DNA of 64,000 nt from Hansfordia pulvinata (GCA_006538405.1 BJKQ01000006.1:1-64000), one strand, 5' to 3'. Numbered from the stretch's first letter, positions 11,737-21,319 are shown. Notes: generated from the sequence alone by a model not told the origin. Numbers and translations: made by a program.

Positions 11737-12720
11737 ATGTTATACCAAAAGATACTCACCGCAGCACTATGGGTCCTTCACTCGTTGGACTCGGTGTCCT
11801 CGATGGACTCGGTGTCCCCAATGGCGGCATCGGACTTTTCGCGCCGTCAAGTGATCCCTAGAGCGACCCTGGCCCCCCGGGACATTGACTCTATCAAAGT
11901 GAGGCATGTGGAGGTCTCTGGCCTTACGGAACTGGGCTACGGAGAGTTTGGCACTGCATACTGGGGTCATGTCACTAAGGGGCCGCCTGGTCTACAGGTC
12001 GCCGCCGTGAAGATTGCGGTTCCTGTCAAGGGGTGGGAAAGGGAGGTTCAGGCCATGAGCGCGCTGCACCCTAAGATACCCCAGGGTGTCCCTAAGCTTT
12101 GGGAGTACAATCTTATGAAGGTGCCGGGGTTTTCCCATAGGTTCGCCAAGCCGGGCCCTGATGGTGCCTGGCTGGTCATGGTCATGGACCTAGCTAGGGG
12201 AGGCTCCGTTGAAAAGAACGCCAACCCGACTTACGCGCAGTATCTGTCTGGGAAAGAGAAAAGGGCAGATGTCTTGGAGCTTTGGAATATCCTAGTCGAG
12301 TCCCACAAGCTGGGGTGGTATCACATGGATATCAAGAATGAGAACATCCTCTCCCGGAACGCGCGCGCAGCCAACGCTCCAATGAGATCATTCTCCGTTA
12401 TAGACTGGGGTAAGGCCGAGTACTACGCTGACCCCGACGACGCAACACAGGGTGAGGACGTCTCGGAGATCGCTAAAGTCACTTTCCAGATGCTTTACGG
12501 CCGCGAGCTCGATTTCAAATACAGCGACTGGATCCGATACTCCGAGGATCAACGCAAGCAGATTCTCATGGCGTCGGCCGCCGCGAATCGGGAGGAGATG
12601 AGCGACGATTTCGCTAGCTTCTTCGCAAAATACACCGCCTACGATGACTTTTCTGCTAAAGACGCGAGGAAAGTTCTTAAGGGATTCAAGGATCCAGAGT
12701 ACGCGTATCGCAAAGCTTAA
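11737..12720 (+). CDS. Predicted secreted protein kinase-like protein
   Basis: This is a 327-residue single-exon gene. It has a glycine loop GYGEFG (67-72), the ATP lysine in AAVKIA (Lys92), a probable alpha-C Glu103, the catalytic loop HMDIKNENIL (Asp198, Lys200, Asn203) and DWG (223-225) in place of DFG. All key catalytic residues are therefore present. The N-terminus, MLYQKILTAALWVLHSL, reads as a signal peptide followed by a short pro-like segment with SRR. If it is real, the kinase is exported, which is unusual. A start at Met30 (11824) would remove the signal. The gene sits alone between two RIP-type AT-rich blocks, a context typical of effector or other fast-evolving genes. The substrate is unknown. 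The kinase fold is well supported; secretion is inferred. Confidence 0.8.
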   Translation: MLYQKILTAALWVLHSLDSVSSMDSVSPMAASDFSRRQVIPRATLAPRDIDSIKVRHVEVSGLTELGYGEFGTAYWGHVTKGPPGLQVAAVKIAVPVKGWEREVQAMSALHPKIPQGVPKLWEYNLMKVPGFSHRFAKPGPDGAWLVMVMDLARGGSVEKNANPTYAQYLSGKEKRADVLELWNILVESHKLGWYHMDIKNENILSRNARAANAPMRSFSVIDWGKAEYYADPDDATQGEDVSEIAKVTFQMLYGRELDFKYSDWIRYSEDQRKQILMASAAANREEMSDDFASFFAKYTAYDDFSAKDARKVLKGFKDPEYAYRKA

Positions 12721-14069
12721 ACAAGCTGAGACCAGAAAAAAGGGAAGAGAGCACAAAGGAAGTATGTGATCAGTATCAGAGTACGAAAGTAACGAGTCGG
12801 GACGGGAAAACAGTTTGTTAAGGAGGCTTAAAGAAAACTTGTACTTTATACGATCATTCATAATTGCTTAGAAATAAAGTAAGCTGAACAGTCCGCCATA
12901 TAACGTAAAATGAAAAGGTGTTTACATGTATTTTTCTCTCGCCCTTTTCGTTAAGTTAATACAATTAGCCTATTTTCTTCTTTTAAATAATTTAGCTTAA
13001 GGTTATCAAGTGTTTCTTTAATTAAAATATTTTTAAAAAATTGAAATAAAAAAAGCATCTTATAAGAATATATAAGAATAATAATAAGTAGTGAAATATG
13101 TCTTGAAAGTACTTTGAAAGCTTTTTTTAAAAAAAAATAAAATTGTTTATATAAAAATATAATATAAAATTAATATTCACGCGTTTTCGTTTTATTATAT
13201 TACATTTAAAGTATATTTATAAACTTTAAAGTTACTTCTTATTATTTATAAAGTTTTATAACCGTGATAATAAAACTTTTAAGTAAACGGAAAAAAAGAG
13301 TAAAATTAATAATAACACTTAATAATATCTTTCTTTATCTTTAGGTAATAGCCTGAAAAAGTATATCATTAAAAAGCTTATAAGCTCACGGTCTTAACGG
13401 TTATTTTGTTCATTTTATATAGATTTTCTCGTGAAGATATTAAACTTAAAATATATAGAAATTATATTTATAAGTCGTAATATAAATATTGCCGGTTAGA
13501 AAAGTTCTTCGATTCTCTGAAACTTATACTTAAAAAGAAACGGAATATGGATAAGGCTTTAAATTTAATATTCAAAGCTTTTAAGTGTAATAATATATAA
13601 TATTATTAAATTTATACTTTTCCCTTTATAATTAAGAATTAATAAAGAAATTTCTTGTTAACTTTATTTAAACTTATAAATCCGTATTTAAGATTTTAAT
13701 ATATTTTTAAAGGTTAAACTTTCAAGGTATTTGAGCCGTTTACTTTATATCACGTAATTACGGCATATTTAATTTAATTTAATTTATCTTGAAAATATAA
13801 TTAACCCTCGTATAAGAATTATTAAAAAGATTAAATTAAGTGTGTTTAACCCTTTTTTTTATAAAATTAATCTACTTTATAATATTAATCCACTTTAAAA
13901 TACGATAATTTTATTAAATTAATAAATTAATAAAAACGATAAGTTTTTAATAAGGTCGACTTATTAAAATAAGGGTGTAAAATCGATTCATTTCTCTCTT
14001 TTCTATATAAAGTTACGGTAAAGACTGGGTCAGATATCGCTCTCGAGTTTACATGTTAGACCCCTTCCC
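12721..14069. other. Second AT-rich block, RIP-like, no gene seen
   Basis: From about 12900 to 14010 the sequence is dominated by A and T with long poly-A/T runs. No open frame of note was found and no LTR or TIR was recognised. It has the texture of the RIP-hit region at 9.7-10.6 kb but no obvious shared unit. It isolates the secreted kinase gene from the small secreted protein gene. Confidence 0.6.
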
Positions 14070-14501
14070 TTACTCTGGTCTTTTAAGGGCCTTAGAAAGT
14101 TTCGTTGCCTCTTCGTACGTAGCATAACCCCTCCCTGCATCTCTCGCGTTATCCACAAGTCGTACTTCGATGCTCCCTTGCTTAAGACGCAGGCGTGCGT
14201 TCGACGTCGAAATTTGACCATCTGACTCCATCTTCGGGAAGGTGGCAGTGGGCCCGGAGATTCTAACTAGAAGATCTCCATCTTTCCAGTCAGTGTTCCT
14301 TGCCGACGTGCTCATGGTGGTCGGCTGCCCATTATAATCATCTCTCTCGAGTTTAGCGATGAACCGGTTCCCGTTGTGGTTAGATAAACCATAAGTGACG
14401 ACATCTGAGCCCTTTGGCGATAAACTACCCCCGTAGAGGACCTTTACGGTCGCCGCGGCGGAGGAAATGAAAAAGGGGACGACGACAATCTGGGAATACA
14501 T
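14070..14501 (-). CDS. Small predicted secreted protein, no family recognised
   Basis: This 143-residue product starts at the ATG whose complement ends at 14501. The frame stays open further upstream (to 14669), but the upstream 56 residues are polar and low complexity, while MYSQIVVVPFFISSAAA makes a convincing signal peptide, so the internal ATG was chosen. The mature part is hydrophilic and appears to lack cysteine, with a Gly/Ser/Thr-rich middle and a basic C-terminus (SKALKRPE). No domain was recognised. It lies at the edge of the AT-rich block, next to the secreted kinase, the usual place for candidate effectors in fungi with RIP-partitioned genomes. Function is unknown. Confidence 0.6.
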   Translation of the reverse strand: MYSQIVVVPFFISSAAATVKVLYGGSLSPKGSDVVTYGLSNHNGNRFIAKLERDDYNGQPTTMSTSARNTDWKDGDLLVRISGPTATFPKMESDGQISTSNARLRLKQGSIEVRLVDNARDAGRGYATYEEATKLSKALKRPE

Positions 14502-14896
14502 GTTTGCGGGATCAACTTTTAGAAGCGCACTCCTGGGCAGTTTTGTCTGGTTGTTGGTCAATTGATTGATTGTAAAAGGTCTGGTCTTGTGATGATGATG
14601 AGGAGAAGAGTTTCTCTGTTTCGAGATATTGTCCTGATTTATACCTTTTCGTGACCTTTGGCTGTTCATTATCTTGCAGGGTTGTCTTCTGTGTACCGAA
14701 AGCCTATTTTTTCCAGTATTCTAATTTTAAGAACTCTGTAAGAGACCGGGACATGCCGATATTCTGGGCAACGGTTTTCTCCAGGTTTCGCAACCGAGGT
14801 TGCCATAAGCGAAATCGCCGAGAGCATCCTTGCAATGGTGCCAGACTAAGGTGCCGCGAGGCGCGCGGGCCTGGTGGTGTCGGTCATCCACAGGCG

Positions 14897-15547
14897 ATGG
14901 AATATGGGACGGCCAGCGGCCAAATCTGGCACGGTGGCCAAGGCGGAGTAGGCGGCGCGACGGGGATATCCGCCATCTCGATATCGGAGAGCTCCGGGAG
15001 CAGTAGCTACGGCAGCGGCGGGCGGGACGCGGATGTTTACTGGCAGGATCTGCTCAGTGCTAGCAGTGTAGCTCAAGCTGCACGCCCGGCTCGAGGCGAG
15101 GCTGGTCGACGCTTTGGCCGGAGCCGCCCGCCGCCTGCCCCGGGTTTCTTTCTCAATGTTCATTTTCCGGCCGTCGGTGATGATTGCGACTCGGTCGGTC
15201 GGTCCAAGTGGGTTTGTACCCAGACCAACATCAACGCGGCCCCGTTCACTGAACCCAAGGACCTGGAGCCCGACGAGGACATCAGCGGCGTAGAAGATCG
15301 GCTGGAGGAGCAGGACGTCACCAGGCGCGGATATTGTTGCATTCCCGCCACGCTCATGCGCAGGGTCACAAGCCCGAAGTGGCCGGAAGAACAAGGACAA
15401 TATAGGATTATCAGTCCAGACCCGCTCCTCTCCAAGGACAGTCAATACGAATATCTGGACTGGACCGAGGGCGACGCACGCGGGGCGGGCGTCCAACAGG
15501 GCTCGTCAGAGGCGGCGAAACAGGTTCAAGAGAAGTTGGGGAGTTGA
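14897..15547 (+). CDS. Doubtful hypothetical ORF (216 aa), open on both strands
   Basis: The frame from ATG 14897 is open to 15547 and encodes a Gly/Ser-rich N-terminus followed by an acidic stretch (EPKDLEPDEDISGVED) and a polar tail. The opposite strand is also open from 15496 to 14846, and neither translation resembles a family known to me. GC-rich sequence often gives such double-open frames by chance. Of the two, the plus-strand product has the more ordinary composition. It may be an orphan gene, a fragment or noncoding. Confidence 0.25.
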   Translation: MEYGTASGQIWHGGQGGVGGATGISAISISESSGSSSYGSGGRDADVYWQDLLSASSVAQAARPARGEAGRRFGRSRPPPAPGFFLNVHFPAVGDDCDSVGRSKWVCTQTNINAAPFTEPKDLEPDEDISGVEDRLEEQDVTRRGYCCIPATLMRRVTSPKWPEEQGQYRIISPDPLLSKDSQYEYLDWTEGDARGAGVQQGSSEAAKQVQEKLGS

Positions 15548-15962
15548 CTGGTCGATGCGGCTCGTGTCCTCCGTACCCTGTGTGGGCAGTGTGCTGAGCG
15601 ATTCGTGCATGTAGCTGCCATTGACTTGACTCCGGAAGGGGGCACTCCCGTCCCTCTTGTGCTGCTCTCCTGGGTCGGCTTCAAGAAGAGAAGTTTTAGA
15701 TACCATATCTTTATTGGCTATTTTATGTGGAATATTTGTAATTATAAGTAAAAATCCTTGCACTTGAGTAAGGTATTCAGTACCTCCCATTGACCCAATT
15801 GTCGGAAGGCACCGGAAGCCACCCAACATGGCAAGTATTTCCACGGGGTCGTGATTGTCCATTTAATCTGCGCCCAGTCGGCTAAGCGGCAGGTCCAAGT
15901 ACCGGCACCCGGGCGACCTTACCCGTGCCACGTGGTAGTAAGTACCCACGTACCTATCTGCT
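15548..15962. other. Intergenic, no gene seen
   Basis: A short minus-strand frame (15862-15506) is open but shows no family features. The right end abuts the TA target site of the MITE. Confidence 0.4.
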
Positions 15963-15964
15963 TA

Positions 15965-16494
15965 CCTTACGGCGCGGGGGGGGGTGTTTGAAAACGATGA
16001 TGGTGATCATTTCATTCCTTAAAATGCAGGTCCCGCGAAAGCATTCATGTTACCTCTTGCAATTAAAAACTGACTGTTTAATATTCAAAATACTTTTCTA
16101 CCCTCCTGCCCCTACCTACATTCTAGCCTGCACATCCCCCAGAATCAATCTAGAGCCACCACCACCACTCCCACCACTCTGCCCTTTGCTACCTAGGGGG
16201 TACTTTTCATTCTGCACCTAATAAAATTGCTTCCAGATTCTTAATGTGGAAGACTGGCTAAATAGCCCCTGTCTGGCCTATCTTTAAAGTACCAGGTGGT
16301 ACCTTCCTTATACTAGTAATTTTCATGATTTTAAGCACTGAAAATGAATTCAGGTTAAATATAAGCACTATAAAGGTTTCTCTATATAAAAGAGGTAACA
16401 TGAATGCTTTTATGAGACTGTATTTTCATTCTATTTTGAAACCCTGAAAACGGTCACCATCATCGTTTTTAAACACCCCCCCCGCGCCGTAAGG
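15965..16494. mobile_element. Fold-back MITE with TA target-site duplication
   Basis: The left end, CCTTACGGCGCGG plus a G run and GTTTGAAAACGATGATGGTGA, is mirrored at the right end (16459-16494). TA dinucleotides flank both sides (15963-15964 and 16495-16496). A second inverted match inside the arms (aagcattcatgttacctc near 16038-16060 and its complement near 16389-16412) shows that the arms extend imperfectly over about 100 bp or more. It is 530 bp long and no transposase frame is present, so it is non-autonomous. A TA target duplication suggests mobilisation by a Tc1/mariner-type transposase, but the termini match no family I can name. Confidence 0.85.
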
Positions 16495-16651
16495 TATGTA
16501 GAGCTGGCGGCCTCACTCGCTGTGCTTTACGGAGTACATCATGTTTCCTTTGATGTCCTCCTCACGACTTGAGGCTATCCTCATTTCTCCTCTTTTTCTC
16601 CTTACAACGCCTGCCTTCACTCCATGACATCCCAGTTTGCACGACCACAAG

Positions 16652-17539
16652 ATGCAATTCGGCCCCTTGCTGGGTGAAGCGTGCGGCAGCTTTGCCCTCA
16701 CCAACATCGACGACATCTTCGTCCTCGTCACCTTTTTCGCTGAGACCACCACAAGTCCAACCCTTACACCCCTGAAAGTCACACTGGGCCAATTCCTCGG
16801 CTTTAGCATCATCGTCCTCATCAGCCTCATCGGCTATGCCGTCGCCCTCGTCCTGCCCGCCGAGCCCATTGGCTTTCTCGGCCTGCTTCCAGTCCTTTTA
16901 GGATTATGGAATTTCTGCGATCTCTTCATCCCTAAGCCTTCCGATGAAGATGCCGGACCCCGCATAGGCACTGCAACGACTATTAAGGCTATCGCCAAGG
17001 TTAGCTTGATCACCTTGATGAACGGCGGTGATAATATCAGCCTATATATTCCTCTCTTCGCGCAGCTCCAAGGTGCCGAGATCGCCGTCTACATCGTCAC
17101 CTACTACGTCCTTCTCGGCGCTTACTGCGCCTTTGGCTGGTTAATCATGAAGCAAAGGCATATCCTGCGTGTGGCTCAGAAGTACACAAGCTATCTTATC
17201 CCTTTCCTTTATATGGGCCTCGGAGTCTGCATCATTGTCAAGTCAGACTGCTTCCCCTGGTCCATCCAGATGATCGACGATTCGACACCCCCAGACCCGG
17301 GCACAGGCATCATGGCCGGAGCAACGACTTTTATTCTACTCGCCAGTATTGGCGTCATGGTTGTCATGAAATGGCGGCAAAGAGTGGCACCCGTTACTCT
17401 TTCCGCTGTGCAAGAGACTGCGAGTACCCATAGCGGAGTGAGGGCTGCAAGCGCCAGTCCTGGGGTGAGGGCAGCCAGTCAAGACGAAGGGGATCAGGGT
17501 GGCGTCGAATTACGTCAATACACGGAAACGCGAAACTGA
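16652..17539 (+). CDS. CadD-type cadmium resistance transporter
   Basis: This is a single exon of 295 residues. The ATG at 16652 gives MQFGPLLGEACGSF and the family hallmark TNIDDIFVLVTFF (Asn18, Asp20, Asp21). Hydrophobic segments follow at roughly 8-28, 48-70, 73-90, 115-135, 140-165, 180-200 and 225-245, about six to seven membrane helices. The C-terminal 50 residues are polar, with two SxGVRAAS-like repeats. The cadmium resistance transporter family (CadD) is implicated in export of cadmium and similar cations; plasma membrane or vacuolar location cannot be told from sequence. It lies immediately downstream of the MITE, whose right end is about 160 bp from the start codon, so promoter effects of the insertion are possible. 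Confidence 0.85.
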   Translation: MQFGPLLGEACGSFALTNIDDIFVLVTFFAETTTSPTLTPLKVTLGQFLGFSIIVLISLIGYAVALVLPAEPIGFLGLLPVLLGLWNFCDLFIPKPSDEDAGPRIGTATTIKAIAKVSLITLMNGGDNISLYIPLFAQLQGAEIAVYIVTYYVLLGAYCAFGWLIMKQRHILRVAQKYTSYLIPFLYMGLGVCIIVKSDCFPWSIQMIDDSTPPDPGTGIMAGATTFILLASIGVMVVMKWRQRVAPVTLSAVQETASTHSGVRAASASPGVRAASQDEGDQGGVELRQYTETRN

Positions 17540-18286
17540 CGACGCTCGCAAGAAGAGCCTCACTCGACTATTAGTGTCGGCAACTTGGACAAACCCCCCG
17601 TCACTTGCATTTCAAACGCTGCACCTAGTGATGGAAGGAGACACAGAACGGCTGAAGACTTCTAACACGAGAGGCCGGGCCTTGTTACGTGGTAGACAGA
17701 GTGCGCCCCGAAACCATAAACACTGCGCATTACTGAATAAGAATAATCTCAAGTTATCACATGACTATGTTGGAAGCTGCTCCCGCCACGGCCTGCTTCA
17801 TGAGCGGGAACGTCCTTACCGCGATAAGACCTGCCCATCGTCGGAGCTCATGCCTGCTTGTTCGAATCCTGGCCAGTAATGGATCTTGTCGGTGTAAGTT
17901 TTAGGACGAGAGTTCAGCGCGCACGCCAGGTTGTGGGCAAAACTATGTCAGCGCTAGGTCTCATTGTTCACAGGAGCCCTCTCCCTGAGACCCCAAGATC
18001 GCCAGGCAACATCCCCTCTGCTGTGTTTCATGTTCCTCTCATGTCAGCGTCTCCATCCCTTCGCACTCCTTGTCGTTCCTGCCCCGTGGATTTTGGGCGG
18101 CCGAACAAGACGTTTTCATGATAAGGCCATGAAGAGAATAATACAATTTATAAATACGACAGACATAAGTCTCGACCTTCTGCAAATAACGCTTCTCAAA
18201 CGAGAAACAATCGCGACAGTTCTCTGTCTGTACATGCATCCGTTGACATCTCTCGATCCTACACTTTCTTGGACCTCTCGTGCGAG
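17540..18286. other. Intergenic, no gene recognised
   Basis: Several open frames occur on both strands, but none has family features or plausible splice signals. It contains the promoter of the secreted protein gene that starts at 18287. Confidence 0.5.
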
Positions 18287-18782
18287 ATGTTCTTCCGCAC
18301 CGTTACTATTTTCACAGCCGCCATTGGTGCCGCCACAGCCATCAGCGCCGACCAGTAAGTTCAAGCAGCCCGCTGCTACCTTCTTTTTATAGTCGCCCAC
18401 AGAGCATGGCTCGAAACAAGACCTGAATTTTGCATGGCTTTGGTTTCTGCTTTTTCTTCTTCTTTTCCAAAAGACATCCCGCTGACATGGGCCTGCACCC
18501 TGGAGCAGGAGGACGACGCCGACGCAGGGGCACGCGATCATGAAGGCACGGGCGTCCGGCGGGCCTTCGCCTAAAGATGGCCCTAAGCCGTGCTGGAACG
18601 GCTCACTGATCAGCTCAGATGAGGCGAGCGACCTTACGGATTGCAAGGCCAAGTGCGGGGAAGAGAAGCTTGGCCAGGGGCCCGTAACCTGCGTCGAGGC
18701 GCAGAACGGTCACGAGCTCGCCTACATCTGCTGCCTCAACACGGACATTACAGACCTCAATGGTGCCACTACCTCCGATTGA
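18287..18782 (+). CDS. Small secreted cysteine-containing protein, two exons
   Basis: The exon model is 18287-18354 and 18509-18782, with a 154-bp intron (GTAAGT donor, GCTGAC branch point near 18481, CAG acceptor). The phase-2 junction restores one frame of 113 residues. Exon 1 encodes a clear signal peptide, MFFRTVTIFTAAIGAATAIS. The mature part has six cysteines (C51, C68, C72, C84, C97, C98), spaced C-x16-C-x3-C-x11-C-x12-CC, enough for three disulfides. No family was recognised. Size, signal peptide and even cysteine count fit a candidate effector or other apoplastic protein. An acceptor at 18473 would throw the frame off, which is why 18508 was chosen. Confidence 0.7.
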
Positions 18783-19191
18783 GTCAGCTCGAGCTCAGGG
18801 CGAGGACAACGAAGAGGAGTGTGTGAGAAGAAAGATGGCACTCTATTATTCACGACGCGAGATGGGAAACACGGGCAGGCTTCTGGGTACATGTATAACA
18901 GCAGCCACACACGTGTGCTGTGTCATTGTCTTGTAAATATTTCCGATCAAGTTTGGGGCCACTCGGCGCGCGACTGTGAGCGCGTGCACAAGGCACGAGA
19001 GCGCTCTCTCCGCAAGGGGGATTTCGCCTGGTCGTGGTTTTTTCGATTTGGTGCTCACTTTATTGCAATGTACTCACCAATGAACTTCCAAGAAACACTG
19101 AGTAGTTCATGTCCCTCCCTCATGCCCGGGGCTCAGAGCAAGGCGGAATGACCCGCGGTCCTGACTCCAAATAGAGCCCTGCCCCGGCTGA
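18783..19191. other. Intergenic between convergent genes
   Basis: This holds the 3' regions of the small secreted protein gene (plus) and the Zn2Cys6 gene (minus). The overlapping frames show no family features. Confidence 0.5.
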
Positions 19192-20556
19192 TTACCTGCT
19201 CTCCGCCTGCTGGTCGACCCACAGGTACGCCCTCTCGGTTCGGAAGTTGAGCTTGATCAGGGCGGCCGCGAAGTCGTCCACGGGGCCCGCGAAGATCTTG
19301 TCGGCCTGCCCGAGGTGCAGGAAGCCGGCGTCGGCGGAGCAGCAGGCGCGTGTCCAGTCCAGCGCCGAGCTGGCATCCCAGACGCCGCGGCGCATCGTGA
19401 TGGGCAGGCCTCCCGGACAGGCGAAGTCGCTGCCGCCATCCCGCAGCAGTTTGTACACGGTCTCTACCGCGCGGGCGGCCGTCCAGGTCCGCCGCACACT
19501 CTCCGCCACGATCCACGTGCGCCACAGCGTGGCCTCCTGCTCGGCATCGCCGAAGCGCCGATAGAGCGCATCCAGCGACGGCAGGGGCTCCCCGCTTGCC
19601 CCGGCGCCTCTCCCTCCTCCCGTGGTAGTGCTCGTATCGGGGTCGATGTCGGTGTTGCGCGCGTCCAGTGCGCTCTGAGCGGCGGCGAAGAGCAGGCTGT
19701 TATCGGCGGCGGCCTGGGTCGCGATCCCGAGAAGGCTCTGAGACCGGGATGCTAGGAGCGACAAGTGCGCGTCGGCGACGTGGCGCAGCCTGATGTTGCC
19801 GTGGAATAGGGCGATGGTGAAGTAGGCGACCAGGGCCTGCACATGCGCCAGGTGATGGAGGAGCTGCAGGGTCTGGCAGCCCTGGCGGTCGGTTTCAGCT
19901 CCGTCCGCGGCCAGCGCTTGGAGGTGTGCCTCGACGGCGCGGAAGGCCAGGCCTTCCGTCGCTGGGGTCCGATGGACGAACGAGGCGATGGTGGTGAAGG
20001 CGTCGCGAGCCGGGGACGGGAGGAAGGCGGAGTAGAGGCTTTGGTGGACGAAGACGTTGGAGCCACTGTCTGCCCAGTCTTTCACCCAGGACTCGAAGTG
20101 GCCGACGGATTCCTCCAGCACCTTGTTGTTGAGTGGACGGTTGGGTATAGCATTCTGGAAGTGAACGATCTGCCACGTCTCGGGCAACATGAACCAGGCG
20201 GACTGCAGGTCTTGTAGAGTTGGCGAGATCGACTGAGCAGACACGCCGGTTGAGACTGGATGGGGCACTGGCCCGTGCGACGACTCCGATCGATGCCCTG
20301 GGTTGCCCTCCGAGGGCTCGCTCTGCCGTTGCGGGCTTGCCGAGGTGCGCTCCTGCTCATGGAGGCCGCCGAGGACACTGGAAGCTGGCGTCGGGGGGGT
20401 TAGAGAAAAGTGCGATGCTTTCGTCTCAACTCCAGAATTGGGGTATCGGCAAGAGACTCCCTTAGCTGCGCAGCGCTGGCAGGATGGACGGTTCTTGTCA
20501 CACCTCCGCTTGCCCTTGCGACAAGCCGTACATGAGTACGACGGCACCGAGAGCAT
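19192..20556 (-). CDS. Zn2Cys6 (GAL4-type) fungal transcription factor
   Basis: This is a single exon of 454 residues from the ATG at 20556; the frame extends 13 codons further upstream without an ATG. The N-terminal binuclear zinc cluster has Cys 9, 12, 19, 26, 29 and 36 (spacing 2-6-6-2-6) with the basic CRKGKRRC motif, followed by a Ser/Pro-rich linker. Residues from about 130 onward are helical and resemble the C-terminal regulatory regions of such factors (for example LLHHLAHVQALVAYF). It should act in the nucleus on CGG-type half sites. It is divergent from the SDR gene across a 763-bp shared promoter, an arrangement common for a local regulator and its target; that link is inferred. 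Confidence 0.85.
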   Translation of the reverse strand: MLSVPSYSCTACRKGKRRCDKNRPSCQRCAAKGVSCRYPNSGVETKASHFSLTPPTPASSVLGGLHEQERTSASPQRQSEPSEGNPGHRSESSHGPVPHPVSTGVSAQSISPTLQDLQSAWFMLPETWQIVHFQNAIPNRPLNNKVLEESVGHFESWVKDWADSGSNVFVHQSLYSAFLPSPARDAFTTIASFVHRTPATEGLAFRAVEAHLQALAADGAETDRQGCQTLQLLHHLAHVQALVAYFTIALFHGNIRLRHVADAHLSLLASRSQSLLGIATQAAADNSLLFAAAQSALDARNTDIDPDTSTTTGGGRGAGASGEPLPSLDALYRRFGDAEQEATLWRTWIVAESVRRTWTAARAVETVYKLLRDGGSDFACPGGLPITMRRGVWDASSALDWTRACCSADAGFLHLGQADKIFAGPVDDFAAALIKLNFRTERAYLWVDQQAESR

Positions 20557-21072
20557 CCTGGCCGGGACTGACAGCCCAGGCCTGAGCCCACGCAAGATCT
20601 AACAAACCAGTATCACTCCCGGGTTGTGCAGCGGCAGTGCGACGCTCAACAAAGCACAGGTCCGGGCATCGTCAATTATTAGTAACCTCGAGCGGTGCGG
20701 ATGCGGAGGACTGCGGGAGGCGGCCCTTGCATGCGGAGCGCTGCCTTGCGGAGGCTAACTCGTTACCCAGAAAGCCAGTCCTAGTAGAGCTAGACTCCGT
20801 GGGCGACCAGGGTTAGCCGGCTGCCCTCTGCGGATTATTAGTGATCGAGCCTCCGCAGCCGAAGCCATCATCAATCGAGCGTTGGCGACCCATAGGGAGT
20901 TTCGAGAAAGCCTCCAGGAAAGAGCACGCAGGTCAATGTTTCCCTGCTTTTCGATGGTGACAAATCCAGAAAGCCCGCCGAAGAACCTGCGGAGCCGGGC
21001 TTTCACTGTCTTTGCCTGGTCTGACTTGTCAAAAGTTTCAATAGGACCCCGACAATATCACCGTGAAAGAGT

Positions 21073-21101
21073 GAATCACGTCTTCTATAAAGACGTGATT
21101 C
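21073..21101. promoter_or_regulatory. Perfect inverted repeat in a divergent promoter
   Basis: GAATCACGTCTT (21073-21084) is followed by CTATA and then AAGACGTGATTC (21090-21101): 12-bp perfect arms with a 5-bp spacer. It lies between the Zn2Cys6 gene (minus) and the SDR gene (plus), 219 bp upstream of the SDR start. The arms contain CACGTC/GACGTG, an ACGT core of the kind bound by bZIP proteins. It may be an operator; no CGG-type Zn2Cys6 site is included. Chance occurrence of a 12-bp perfect palindrome is low but not excluded. Confidence 0.5.
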
Positions 21102-21319
21102 CCATCTTGACAGATGGAATTAGCTTTAACCACCATCAACTCAAGCTCCAATATCTTCAGCGACGAAGAAACTGCATTCTTGTTTACAACCTTCCGCATA
21201 CCGTCAAGAAACATCAGCCTTTTTGGCTTCTTTCCAGTGTTGTCAGAATCTCACTATTCGTTTCGAGACCCCCATCTTTGATATAGAGACCGCGAAACCA
21301 GACCGAGACAATCCTCAAA

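Noticed and set aside
16652..17539. LysE-type exporter as the alternative for the CadD-like gene
   Set aside because: The TNIDDIFVL hallmark and segment layout fit the cadmium resistance transporter family better.
17858..17880. TTCGAATCC motif resembling a tRNA T-arm
   Set aside because: No matching acceptor, D- or anticodon arms could be folded around it.
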